The notes under the pieces: generated by a model
Database searches by the model: none
What the model saw: only the letters and a program-made list of their open reading frames with translations
What the model was told of the DNA's origin: nothing
Origin: Annulohypoxylon bovei var. microspora
Lineage: Eukaryota > Ascomycota > Sordariomycetes > Xylariales > Hypoxylaceae
Assembly: GCA_022836615.1 (NCBI GenBank)
Contig: MU405235.1
Coordinates: 248,001-312,000 of the forward strand
Length of the DNA stretch: 64,000 nt
Reading direction: 5' to 3'
Part shown: positions 21,484-32,675 of the stretch, one piece after another
How the letters are laid out: the number at the start of each line of letters is the position of its first letter
How positions within the stretch are numbered: position 1 is the first letter of the stretch
Program-made: the position numbers and the translations under genes

Positions 21484-22357
21484 ATGCCTCCCTTTTTCAC
21501 CTCCGTCAAGAAGCTCTTCAAGAAGAAGAAACACCAGGTTTGTTGACGCCCATTTTCCCTTGTTAGCGACCATGCAAATTCCATTTTCACATCACAATCC
21601 TGCATCTTCAACACGACTTCCTTTAATTTTATGCGCTAAGATTTCTCGCACGTTCTATCCTTACATCGAGCGCCAGCACATACCATTAACCACTTCATCG
21701 CTCCTCCCGTCATTTCTTTCTCCCCTTTAAGTAAGAGCACACACTCCTTTATCCTTGCCGAAGAATATCTGTATCTTTTCAAACATCTCTTAATCCACTA
21801 AGTTGTATTTCTTTACTTCCAAACCTCAATATCGTTACGGTCTACAAGTGCCAATCTCAATCGCCGACTGTATTGTTGATTCCCTTACCAAATACCCAAA
21901 TTTCTCGTTCTCTTTTCGCGCTACTATTGTCGCTCACGAAAGTTCTCGTCTTCTGGGATATACACTCATACCGCAACAGGATCCCCAAGAAACCATGTCG
22001 AAGCCTGACAAGTACAAGACCCCCGCCGAGAAAGGCATCACAGTCCCTGGCACATCCGTGAACGACTCTGGATACAAGCCATACACCATTCCGTACACCG
22101 GTGCTGGTGCTCATCGCAACACCAAAGGCGATTGGGTTCCGCAGCGATCGATGTTCATGTCTGCCGTCCCATCCCACGCCGCTCCTCCCCTGTACGTCAG
22201 AAAGAGGGAAGAGAAGAAGCCTGATAAGGATGGAAAGCAATCGACCTCTGCTCAGGATCCCAAGGGTACCCAGCAGCACAAAGAGGATGCCAAAGAGCCC
22301 CAACGATTCCACCCTACTGTCCCCGGCATCCACTCGAAGCCCAAGAATGACCAGTGA
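21484..22357 (+). CDS. Small basic hydrophilic protein of unknown function
   Basis: Proposed exons 21484..21537 and 21980..22357, joined in phase 0 through a 442-nt intron (donor GTTTGT, acceptor CAACAG), give 143 residues. Exon 1 encodes a lysine-rich head, PPFFTSVKKLFKKKKHQ. The second exon has PAEKGITVPGTSVNDSGYKP and YTIPYTGAGAHRNTKGDWVP, then a Lys/Asp/Gln-rich tail. No domain is recognised and most of the protein looks disordered. The alternative is translation from the ATG at 21995 (MSKPDKYKTPAEKG) with the upstream part as leader. The long intron with exact frame agreement favours the two-exon model. A GTATGT..CCTAG pair just after the stop (about 22362 to 22449) looks like a 3'-UTR intron. 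Confidence 0.55.
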
Positions 22358-23207
22358 GCAGGTATGTATTTTTGATGTGCTCTCTCTAATATTGGATGAG
22401 TACAACTTCCCGCATAATTCATTTGGCTAACATTCTTTGTCGTCCTAGGTCTCAACATCGTATCGTGTCTACTTCATTTCATTTCTGTCTGTAAACTGAG
22501 CACTGCCCGTTTACAAAGAGACACTTCAATCAGCAATATTAAATTTTCGTTCGTGATGCCGTCTTCCTGATACCTGCTTTGATTTTCTTGCGGTGGATTA
22601 TGAGGCACGACTGGATCGGAGTTGTTGGCATTCCGGAGGTATACCAAGGCGGGAAGGAACCAGACACACATAATGATAATTATGGAAGGAAAATGGGCGA
22701 GAAAATCATAAAAGCCTTTCACGGGAATGTTTTTCTTTTACCATAGTTGTGTTTAATCGTCGACATCGCGATGATCGCTAATTGAGCACTGCAATGAGCA
22801 CAAATATATCATCTTAATCCCTTGCAAAAGTTCATCCAAAGTGATGGCCGATATGAACTACTACCTAGGAAATTCTTGACCCGGGAATTCAATGCTCGAA
22901 ATACAGTAAACATGTAGCTGTTACAATATCGAGAGTGGACTGTAGAAAGCCATTACCTTGAAAGATAATACAGGCGAGGGGGTCTGTAGTAATTAGGCCC
23001 CTTTCTTTGCTATCACCATCAAGACAAGAATTATACTTACATTTTTGGAATCATTCCATTCATTATGTTCCACATCCCACGAGGAAGCCCCAAATATCAC
23101 GAGCTAGAGAATATCTGATGAATACACCTAGGTAGGTAGGTATATACCTCTACAGCATCCGAACGAGAAATTCGAGCGCCTTAAGACGTACCCCCACCCA
23201 AACCGTC
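22358..23207. other. Intergenic; probable 3'-UTR intron at its left end
   Basis: The first 90 bases contain a plausible intron in the 3' UTR of the preceding gene (GTATGT near 22362, CTAAC then CGTCCTAG near 22449). The rest has no gene that I can support. An ACACCTAGGTAGGTAGGTA tract lies near 23124-23142, by the 3' end of the chitinase gene. Confidence 0.45.
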
Positions 23208-24266
23208 CTACCTGCGGTTCAAACCCTCATAGCCAGCCCTCACCAAGCTCTCGGGGCCATTAATATCCCCAACCCCAGTCCAGTAGAACAGCCCGCCCAG
23301 CCCCATCTGCCGGACGTACTCGGCCTTCAAGCTCACCGTCCGCGGCACGTCAAAACTCACGAACCCCTTCCCACCAGGCGAGCTGTCGACGTAGCTCGCG
23401 GCGGCGGCGTCCTCGTCGACAACCGCGTCGCGGATCCAGGCGCGCGGCAGGTCGCAGTAGTCGACCTCGGCGGCCTCGCCGAACGGCTGCCCGACGCCGC
23501 GCGCGCCCGCGAACGAACGCGCGTACGCCGGCACGCCGAGAACTAGCTTGCGCGCCGGGAACCCGCGCGCGAGAAGGTAGCTCACGCCGCCGTGGCCCGA
23601 GTGCCGCAGCCCCGGGTGGATAGCCTGCTCGTCGCCCGCCTGCCGCCGCAGCTGCGCGTGGTGCCCGCACACGCCCGTCCACGGCCCGTTGAAGTCGTAC
23701 CCCATCAGGTTCAGCGCGTCGAGCAGCCGCCCCGCGGCGCACACGTCGATGTGCCGCAGGCAGTACTCGCCGACGGGCAGCGCGGAGGCGAGCAGGTAGC
23801 GCGGCGCGGGCAGCGCCTCGCGCAGCGCGCGCAGGAGGAGGATGTAGTGCGCGCCGGCGGACGCCGTCGTCGGGTGCTCCCAGTCGACGTCGACGCCGTC
23901 CAGCGCGAAGCGGTCGACGAACTGCCGGCACGAGCGCGCGAACGCGGCGCGCCGCCCCGGGTCTGCGGCCACGCCGGCAAACTCGGCGCTGCCGCTGCCG
24001 CCGCCGACGGAGATCAGGGTCTTGAGGCTGGGTTTCTGGCTCTTGAGCTTAGCTAGCGCGCGTAGGCAGCCGGATTCGCCGTCGACGGGTTTGCTGACGT
24101 CGGCGAACTCGTCGAGGAACTGGAGCGTCCCGTCTGCGTTCAGCCGCGCGAAGGCGTAGTACACTTGGTCAATGCAGGAGAGCTGCAGGGAGGACGGGGG
24201 GAGGTCCTTGTACACGCGCCAGCTGGGGTAGTACACGGCGTTGGTGAAGGAGGGGTTGGGGGACAT
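23208..24266 (-). CDS. GH18 chitinase-like glycoside hydrolase, no signal peptide
   Basis: Intronless 352-residue protein. It starts MSPNPSFTNAVYYPSWRVYK, a direct entry into the first barrel strand, so it is probably cytosolic or non-classically secreted. SxGG is at about 86-90 (TLISVGGG). The catalytic DxxDxDWE motif is complete as DGVDVDWEHP, with the acid E at residue 130. Later family positions are LNLMGYDFNGPW, KLVLGVPAYARSF and GGLFYWTGVGD with the conserved Trp near the end. The usual CAF-type insertion is short. It should cleave beta-1,4-GlcNAc linkages with retention. Codon third positions are extremely GC-rich, so long antisense frames appear but are not real. It sits at the edge of the carbohydrate locus and could trim or turn over the polymer made there. 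Confidence 0.9.
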   Translation of the reverse strand: MSPNPSFTNAVYYPSWRVYKDLPPSSLQLSCIDQVYYAFARLNADGTLQFLDEFADVSKPVDGESGCLRALAKLKSQKPSLKTLISVGGGSGSAEFAGVAADPGRRAAFARSCRQFVDRFALDGVDVDWEHPTTASAGAHYILLLRALREALPAPRYLLASALPVGEYCLRHIDVCAAGRLLDALNLMGYDFNGPWTGVCGHHAQLRRQAGDEQAIHPGLRHSGHGGVSYLLARGFPARKLVLGVPAYARSFAGARGVGQPFGEAAEVDYCDLPRAWIRDAVVDEDAAAASYVDSSPGGKGFVSFDVPRTVSLKAEYVRQMGLGGLFYWTGVGDINGPESLVRAGYEGLNRR

Positions 24267-25629
24267 GGTGGGAGGGGCTGGTGTTAGCTAAGGTGGTGGT
24301 GATATACCTGTTGAGGTTTACTAGGGGATCGTGGGACTTTAACTATTCAGGCAATCGCCTAGGTAATTTGCGAAGATTGGGTTGAATGAAGTCTGGAGCG
24401 ACGCCACTGGGTTGTTGGTGATACGAAATACGAGTAGGGCGCGATTCATTGCCGCCACTACCGGGTGGGGGGAGGCATCTCGACATGGTCACGCCAGGGA
24501 TGAACATAACATATGTCAATTGGCAATAAAGTTTTCCTAGGTAGTTATTAATCTCAAGTTACGAGTCTGGATAGTTGTTGCTGTGGATATAAACACTCCC
24601 GAAGGTAATCGTATCCTTTATATAAAAGGAAATAGTTACCCTGAGTTTATGAGGGGATGTTGTGCTGAAAATAAGGTCCCAGCAAATCTTGTCATAAATT
24701 GACTTTCGCAGTAATCCCGTTAGCTCCGGGAGGTCAATAGCAAGCGGAATAGAAGAGCACGAGAGGCGGCATCCTTCTTTCCACATGTTGACGTCGCACC
24801 TACCTCGATATCATCATCATTATCACTGCGCGAAGCTGCATCCTTCCCTCCGGATCTGCCAAAGTGACGCAAGATCAATGCCTTTAGTTGAAGTCCGGGA
24901 AAAGGCAGCTTCGAGGCAGCGAGTTGCCATGACTTGACAGCAAGAGTACTCAACTCTGGATGCTATGTCCTGCGATAAGTGACTTTGGAAATAGATCATA
25001 GAATTTGTAGGATTATTTCGCATTGTAAAAGAAAGACCTACTTCTAAGCATCAGTGGTAGATGATCGGGATGTATTAACCATAATGAGAAGATGAAATTC
25101 GCAATTCCAGCTACAAGCGTGTGGGCCTGCGTGCGTATCTCGATCGTGAAATTCTCTGTCCGCAGCTTCATATGGCGCCCACGCCTCATAAGGTATATTC
25201 TCTAGACGATCAAATCTGCTGAGTAACAGGCGAAATACAGCGCCGGAGTTGTCGACAGATAATGAAGCAAGTGGCTGCGTTAACTTGAAGCAACATTTCG
25301 TGAAACACTAACCGGATAGGTCGGAAGAGTCGTAGCAAAGCTGATCTTGGAGGAGCTTTAACTTGTTGACCATGCATTCAGCCATGCTGCAGGTTATGAG
25401 ACATAACTCTGGTCCTCCGCGCATCCGACATTAGGTCCTTATCATGCTCAACATCATCAGAGGACAAGCATAAGTTCTTGAACCAATGTTCGCAGTTGCT
25501 AGGAGAGTATACCTTGATCTCCAACGCCAAGTTATTCACCGGTTTCCTAGTACTGAGAAAAGAAAAAAAAAAATTCTATATCCCATCACTAGCGATAGAG
25601 ATGATCTTTACTGATGGTGAAGGTCGTTT
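24267..25629. other. Intergenic, no gene recognised
   Basis: 1.36 kb, AT-rich, holding the chitinase promoter at its left end. Short frames (24559..24786, 24720..24953, 25478..25684) show no recognisable domain. It may include decayed sequence belonging to the F-box relic to the right. Confidence 0.45.
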
Positions 25630-26070
25630 TCAGCAACATGTAGACGCGTATCGTAGTAATTCAACATTGAGACAGATGTGGTGAATGAACCCTCTCTTTT
25701 GTGGCGAAACGATATGTTCGAAATCGTCGAGACAAGGAACTCGCAGCTTTATCTTGTGGAAATCGACCCTCTCTAAAACGTGCTGCCATTCCCTGCATAC
25801 AGACGCCAGAGAAACCCAGCCAGGATATTTCTGGTGTGCGATTGTCGCCAAAATCATGAGGCGTTATGGGCGTATCTCTGCGGGGAAAGATACCCATGCC
25901 AAGGCTTCTGACCTCATTCTGCGGCGTTCAGAAGAGAAACAGCAGGCGCCAGACGGGCTGGCTGAGGATTGGTTTATCAAGGAAGATTGTACATCTCTGA
26001 AGAGTCCTCGGATCGATTGACCTTGTTGTTTAGAATTAGGTTTCATGGAAACTGTAAGAGGCCGAAGCAT
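25630..26070 (-). pseudogene. F-box-like gene fragment with an in-frame stop
   Basis: One reverse frame runs from 26070 to 25630 with a single TAA at 25864-25866. Before the stop it reads LAWVSFPAEIRP. After it comes LMILATIAHQKYPGWVSLAS followed by VCREWQHVLERVDFHKIKL. This is the N-terminal F-box of a family expanded in plant-associated Sordariomycetes (LP-x-EIRLMIL..I..QKHPGW..ASVCKEWQ). The frame then closes about 45 codons after the F-box, far short of the several hundred residues usual for the family. Both the internal stop and the truncation point to a relic. An unannotated intron around the TAA is possible but I see no good splice pair. Confidence 0.6.
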
Positions 26071-26630
26071 ATGGCCTTTAGCATGATCTGATGAAGATGG
26101 CTGGACGGACGGACGGCTTTACGGCCGCAGAATCGTTCGGTTTCTTGCGCTCCCCATCCACAAGCTTGCCAGGCTGCGCTCAGGTATAAGAAATGGGAAA
26201 ATATCATCTCTTCCATTTCGTAAAATATTGCTATACAAATTAAAATTCACGATGACAAAGTTATTAGAGTTAATAGTAAAAGTTATTGTGGTAAAAGAAG
26301 GTGCGCCTATTTAGCCGATTATTGAAAAAGACCCTTTACTATGCCCGCCTAGATGCATTTCCATGTAATTAATAGGATGTAATCGTATAACCAAAATTTC
26401 AGGAACCTTGTCCTTCATTTCAAACAACATTAAAACGCCGAAAAACCAACTTCATCTCATCTCATCTCATCTTGGCACTGCTTTTGCACTTTTGCGCTTT
26501 TGCACCTCGTCGCCATCTCATTAATTGAGCTAGAATCCCCCTAGCAACCGATGAATGCACATGTTCCATTGTTGGAGAAACATAGTGATGGGCATTCTCG
26601 AAGTAATCTGGAAAAGATAGATGCCGTCTC
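26071..26630. other. Intergenic, 3' flank of the dehydrogenase gene
   Basis: No coding region recognised. AT-rich around 26200-26290, and contains the short tandem repeats listed separately. Confidence 0.5.
26451..26507. repeat. Two adjacent short tandem repeats
   Basis: About four copies of CATCT followed by about three degenerate copies of a 9-bp unit CTTTTGCRC. Both lie just downstream of the nucleotide-sugar dehydrogenase stop codon. Confidence 0.55.
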
Positions 26631-28207
26631 TTACGGACACCACATCTCGACCTTGACATTTTCTAATTCCTCGAGAACCTTGAAGTCCATCCCGGTCTGC
26701 TTGAAGGAAACGATGATCATGTCGAATCCGTCAAGACTTGTTTTGTTCCACTCGTCCATGTTTAGACGAGGAACGTTAGGGATGGAGCACTGCTCTACCA
26801 ACGCATCGGCATACATAACATCGACCCGCCTCGAATCCGCAAGGGTCTGGATGAGTTTCAAGCCTGGGGAGTTGCTAAGGTGAGACTGGCCAGCTTTAAA
26901 CCCGACGCCGACCACTAGTACTCGTGGTCGAATACCCTTGAAGTGTCTGGTTTGTGATGGCTGTTCATATGTCGTATGATTGCTGATGAAAAGGCCATCT
27001 TTTTCGATGGGGTGCCCCTCGATGTCGTGCGGGTTGTCCTGGAAAAGGGCATTCAAAGCTCTTTGACCAATCCTTTCTGGCCGCTGCCACATGGTCTCGG
27101 TAGCCATCTTCAAAAAGGGGAATTTGCTATTAGACAGGAGATAGTATGGGTTGACCGGGATACAATGTCCTCCGACACCAAGACTGGGGGTGTACGGCGT
27201 GTAGCCAAACGGCTTCGTAGACGCCGCTCTGCATACCTCGTAAGGATCGATGCCGTGGTTGATACAAGCGTCTGCCATTTCGTTGGCGTACGCGATGGCA
27301 ACCATCCTCTGGCAGTTCTCGTAAAGTTTGGTCATCTCGGCCGCCTCCGGACTGGAAACAGGAACGATGGTGTCGAACACGCGCGAGTAGAGACGTACGA
27401 TAGCGTCTAGTGATCCCGGCACGACGTCATCTAGCCCAGAGAGAACTTTGGGAATTGTTTTCATCGGTGGGTCTGTCCGCCCAGGGTCGACTCTCTTCAA
27501 AATAGTTAGTGAACCTGCTGAGCATCGCGTTTAGGCTGTCCGTGTGAACTTACCTCAGGGGACATGCCGGCGAAGAAGCCTTTTTCATGAGCTAAGGGGC
27601 CAAGCAATTGCCTCGTCATTCCTATGGCGACCGAACTCTCGATCACCACGGTTGATCCCGCTCGAGCATATCTGCTAATGTTCATTAAGGCGCTCTTGAC
27701 ATAGGAAGTGTCAATTGTCTTGTCGGCCTTCAGAAGGGTTGGGACGGAGATTAAGAAGTGAGTGGCCATAGAAAGATCCCGAGGATCGAGAGTAAAGTGG
27801 GCTCGACTTCCTTCACCTCCATGTTCAGCCTCTACCCTTCGCAGTTGTTCCTTGGAGACGTCGAAACCTAGGACATCATACTGGCTCGAAAAACTGCCGA
27901 TAAGCTGAGCACCGACATACCCACATCCAATTACGGCCACTATAGGTTCTTCGTCTTCTCTGATGTGATCAGAGCTGGCAGACTTCAAATCTTGTAGCTC
28001 ATCTGCCTCAGATTGGAATGTAGCAAATTGGGGAGTGCTGGGGGGCGAGGTGTCCTGGGCTGGCTTGTCGGTATGCTTTAATGCTTTTATGGCCAGGGAA
28101 AGATCTTCGACCGAGAAAGGTCCTTGAACATCCTCAACCACATCGTCTACTACATAAAGCCGATGCATTTTGGGTCTTGGACAACAAAAGAGAGTATTAC
28201 TTGGCAA
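26631..28207 (-). CDS. UDP-sugar 6-dehydrogenase (UDP-GlcNAc/ManNAc dehydrogenase-like)
   Basis: Exons 27554..28207 and 26631..27494 join in phase 0 (donor GTAAGT, acceptor TTGAAG) to give 505 residues. An unusual hydrophilic head of about 85 residues precedes the Rossmann NAD site IVAVIGCGYVGAQL (89-102). GMSPERVDPGR is the SPERxxPG signature seen in bacterial WbpA/TviB/WecC-type dehydrogenases, where UDP-glucose dehydrogenases have PEFLxEG. The central helical domain has EMTKLYENCQRMVAIAYANE, and SLGVGGHCIPVNPYYL carries the catalytic Cys at about residue 329. The C-terminal UDP-binding domain reads VLVVGVGFKAGQS. The reaction expected is NAD-dependent double oxidation of a UDP-hexose(NAc) to its uronate. 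It is divergent from the GT2 gene, with 1.9 kb between the two starts. The sugar substrate is inferred, not shown. Confidence 0.85.
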
Positions 28208-30114
28208 GTGCTTTCGAGAGTTGGCCTACCGGAAAGCGCCAAGAGAGAGAGAGAATTGGGGTTGGAACAAGAAGAGAGTTCAAAAGAACGATCGTCGACG
28301 AAATAGGCTTGCAATCTGGATGAGAAACTCAACTTTCGTCCTAGGGGTAAGACAGGGAATATAAAGTATTCAGACTTTGGTCATAACTGACTCGAGCATA
28401 GAGCGAATACTCCTTTTTTTTATTCGATGGCCTACCTATGGGTTTATCCATTACTGCTACATACAACCGAAGATTGATCTAGAAGGGTAGCTCGATTCTC
28501 AACACGACGAAAACTGTTTACCGTCATTGTTAAGTCCGGCCGAAGCAGAGGTGTCGCCCCTTTCCAACACGTGATATAATATCTAGGCTAATTCTGAGGC
28601 ATATCTCCACCTACCTAACTCCAGCTATAGCTTGATGTGGAGAACTTCCACGAGTCAGTTTATACCATCAACCTCTCAGTCGTCCTGTCTTGGTATCGCT
28701 AATACCACCTAACGTCTACATTAACCACCCTAGCAGCATAGTAAGCTGGATGTGAAGTTAAGGCAGCTACATCGTTTTAAACTCCCGCGTCTTCACCTAT
28801 GATCTGCATGAGCCGCATATAGTCAGCTTGTTATTTCTAGCTGCTTATTGGTTCCCAAAAACTGCAATATTTTGACTCGAATCTTAGGTTGGTCGATCAG
28901 CTTGCAGCTACCCATTCATGTTTGCGGAGGGAGCAACAAAACTCTGCTGGGTCCTGGCATGACAGCTACCTAAGCTTTGAGTTGATTATCCACGTGAACG
29001 ATTCCAATAAGTAGGCTTCGCGGGGCTAGATTCCTGTTTGCTTACCCAATTATAGCTTGAGATTACCGCACCGTGGTAAGTATCTCTCTTGCCACTGAAG
29101 CTACGCATAAATCTAAGGTAGATTCTCCCCCCGCTCTCATCACCTCGAGCTGATGCGATTTGTTGGCTGTCTAGGGCGACGCTAGCATTATTCATTCTGA
29201 TGGCAGTTACGACGCTTCGTCTATATTGCTTTGTTTTGGGTATGGCCTCTGGAGCTGTTGTGGGTTTTGATGCCAGCTACCTGACTCGAGGCTATAGCAT
29301 AGTACTGTCTCGCTCTCGGAGTTTTCGCATCCGGTATTATGGACCCCTATTTTTCAACGATTCGTATAGGTTAGAACCCGCCAAGTCGTTCGCCTGAGTC
29401 TGCAAGGCTCGGTCTAGTCAAAACTCAATATCTTGCCGTGGAATCCATCAACACAGATACATATGCAGGGCTGCATGAACCCGCTTCTCCTTAGCTTCCC
29501 CAAGTCTCTTAGGCTTCTAAATGACCTAACAGCCCCATCTCTCTACGCAATGATTTCCTGTTCCCGGACAAGACATCTGGCCAAGGGGCACAGCTATGTT
29601 AGCATACTTTGTAGATAGCCACGATGATCCCTCCATATGCTCATCAGGGTCCAATTTACCACTCGGTTGGGTTGGGGCTCCTCTGACCTATGAGGTAAAA
29701 ATTTGCCCACACTTCTTTGGAATCTACGGTATTGTAACTCGGATCTCCCGTCAATGGCCTCGTGCCGCTATACCTCACAGGGTGTCGACGGTTACTACAA
29801 AGAGCTACGAAAGGCTCATACCCCTCTAAACATGACTTGCCTTCTCTCAACTCTCTTCTCTTTTCAAGAGAACCCTTTCTAGTCATTCATTAAAATCAAG
29901 CTAGTGACGCTTAAAGTCTTTCGTTCTTGAGCGCCTCTGTTCTTCCCTACGGCCTCCAACCTGTTCTCCCACTACCGCGTCGTGATCTCTTCAAGGACCA
30001 CGCCTAGTGTTTGTGGTCGCGTGATCCGTCTTCTATCTTCCTGGTGTTCTCCTGTTTTTCTTCAATCATAGTTTCTCTTCGGTATACACCGGTTGTCAAG
30101 TCACGATAAGTGTT
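28208..30114. other. Long divergent intergenic region between the dehydrogenase (-) and GT2 (+) genes
   Basis: About 1.9 kb that should hold both promoters. No gene supported; frames such as 29200..29397 and 29596..29829 show no family features. It is long compared with most spacers in the window, which suits a regulated divergent promoter, but no specific operator is recognised. Degraded coding sequence cannot be excluded. Confidence 0.45.
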
Positions 30115-32675
30115 ATGGCCATGTCTGGTCAACCTATAAGAAGAGTATGTCGACTGCTTCTTAACCTGAGCACCCGTAACCTAACCATGTCATAGAAGGA
30201 GAGCAATCCATTTACCGACAGACATGAACGCCCTTCTATAGAAGGCCCATTTGAAAACTCTTCAAGGTTGTCCAGCAGCGTATATCCGTCGTCTCAAGCC
30301 CTGTCTCAATATGACGGGTCTGAGATATTCGTCACGCCGCTTGCTTCCCCCATGCCTGGGGAAGCTATCAGCTCCGATGTTGCGACGGAGGTATCCCCAC
30401 AATTCTTTGATAAGGGCACGGATCCTGGCGTAGTGGCATCGCCATCATCGCTACCTTCGACGCCCTCGACGGCCTTATCTGAGGTCGAGTCTGTATTTGA
30501 CGACGAGCGAGAAGTGGATATTCACAATCTACCTCCGCTTACCGTCAACATAACGAGTTCAGCTCTAGCCGCTGAGGCTATAGACCCCGAACTCATTAAG
30601 AAGGGAAAAAGAAAAGTCAAGACACATAAATATCTTGCGATAGCTTTCATATTTTCCTTAAAGTGAGTGGTACATATGTATCATGCCGCAACCAAAGCTA
30701 ACGTCCCATAGTTTCATATTGATCTTTGCCACTTGGTACTGGCCTAGGTTCTATTACCTTTACCTGCCACTGATCTCACTACCACTTGTTCTGAACTGCG
30801 TCATGATTGTCGACGTCATTACTTGGTCTCTAAAGAACAAGATTATCAAACCGAAAAAGGACAAACCTGAGAGGCCAGAAGATATGGTTCTACTTATGCC
30901 TTGCTATAACGAAACCTTCGAGGAGTGCAGCAGATCGCTAGATTCGCTTGTCAACCAAGTCAACATCAGCCATCATAAACAGGCAATCATGGTTATCTGC
31001 GATGGCAAGGTTCGCGGGCCTGGTATGGAGAAGTCCACCGCCGACTACCTGATGGAGGATATATTTGTCGATCAGAAGGAGCGGAGGATGCTTCGCGCCG
31101 CATACGTCGCATGGGACGGCCAGTCGATGGATGTCGAAATCACGAGAGGCATGTACAAGGGCATACCATTCTTCTGCATGGTCAAGCAGCAGAATCAGGG
31201 AAAACGAGACAGCTTGATCGTCGTTCGATCATTCGTCCACAACTTTAACCTACGCGCCAAACGTCCGAAGGTCATCTTTAACCCCGAATTTTTCAAGGCC
31301 ATGACATCGTTCATAGTCAAGGATGCAGGGATTAAACACATCGAGCTACTAATTGGCATGGATGCCGATACGGTATTTGCAGTTGATTGCATTAGCCATC
31401 TGGTTAACGAGTCTCATCACCCTGGCACCGTCGGCGTCTGCGGTTACGTTTCGGTTGATTTCACGAGCAGCAAATGGAATATCTGGTCCATCTATCAAAA
31501 TGCCGAATATACCATCGCCCAAGGACTGCGACGTCTCCACCAGAGTCTCTGTACTAAGAAGGTTTCTTGTCTTCCCGGATGCTGTCAGTTACTTCGCGTT
31601 TGCGAGGAAACGTGCGGTGACTTTATTCTCGTCCAAGAATTTGGTTACCACCCCAAGCCAACGGACGGAATCATCAAGCGTATCCGCGCTACGGCGTCTG
31701 AGGACCGCAACCACGTGTGCTTGATGCTGATGACATTTCCTAAGGCCCGCACGCGACAAGCTCTGAGGGCGTACGCTTATACTGATGTGCCTCATTCTCT
31801 CTCGGTTTTCCTCAGTCAACGTCGCCGCTGGACGCTCGGCGCTACGGGCAATGATCTGATGTTGGTTGCCGAATCCTCGTGGCGATTTAATCTCTGGGAA
31901 CGAATTGTCGCACTGTCTAATTGCCTAACCTGGGTTCTTAACTTCTTCGTTATCGCTAGTTTGGGTGTCATGATATACGCGTTCATGCGTGAGTGTTTCC
32001 CCTCCAAGAACCGGCTGATATGTATTTTGTATGAGACATATACTAACAGACGGAATTTCTACAGACCAACCCTTTTGGATCATTATGATTTTCGCCTCCA
32101 TTATGATAATTCCCCTATGCTTCTATTTCAGCATGCTCTTCTGGCTATGCCGCACCTGGGACGAGCGCCGCCAGTTCTTCCTAGGCCTGTGCATTTTCAC
32201 CACATGCGGTCCTTTCATCAACATCTGCGTTACCATGTATGCGTGTATCTACATGGACAACTTCGGTTGGGGAAAGACGCGCAAGGTTATTGAAGAGACC
32301 GAGACCGGTGAAGCTGAGGAACCTGACTGGCAGGCACAGCATGATCGGTTCGAGGACGCTCTTAATAACGATGAGAAAATTGTCGGCACCCTGGTTCCCG
32401 ATGAGGAGAACCAACTGGATCCTGCAGTGTGGCGGACGCCATTCACGGTACCTACCCAGAGCAGGCTCGCACTCAACAGCAGGAATCCCAGTTATAATAT
32501 ACAACCCCCAACCCCTCCTGAAACTACTGTACCTACTAGACCTACTCCAACCCACCTTCAGGTTCCGGGCATATTCGTCGCCGACAGCGGGATTGTCGAT
32601 TACGCTATACAACGCCCCCCTCCCACTCATATGCCTCCCCATATTCTTCACGATCCCGAAAAATCAATAACGTAA
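30115..32675 (+). CDS. Chitin-synthase-like processive glycosyltransferase (GT2)
   Basis: Four exons, 30115..30144, 30196..30662, 30712..31988 and 32065..32675, give 794 residues with all phases conserved. The disordered head of about 150 residues is followed by two membrane helices (YLAIAFIFSLNFILIFATWY, then YLPLISLPLVLNCVMIVDVI). The catalytic domain shows VLLMPCYNET, IGMDADTVF (DxD about 381), LPGCCQLLRV, SEDRNHV (EDR about 495) and SQRRRWTLGATGND (QxxRW about 535). At least three C-terminal helices follow, then a hydrophilic tail rich in Pro/Thr. These are chitin synthase motifs, but the size is small and there is no myosin or cytochrome-b5 domain, closest in style to the class VI/VII group. 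It should polymerise a UDP-aminosugar and extrude the chain through the plasma membrane. The start was chosen because the 10-codon first exon splices exactly into frame. Confidence 0.88.

Noticed and set aside
23350..24056. Long open frames on both strands within the GH18 gene
   Set aside because: They are Arg/Ala-rich shadow frames caused by very high GC; only the 23208..24266 frame carries the GH18 motifs.
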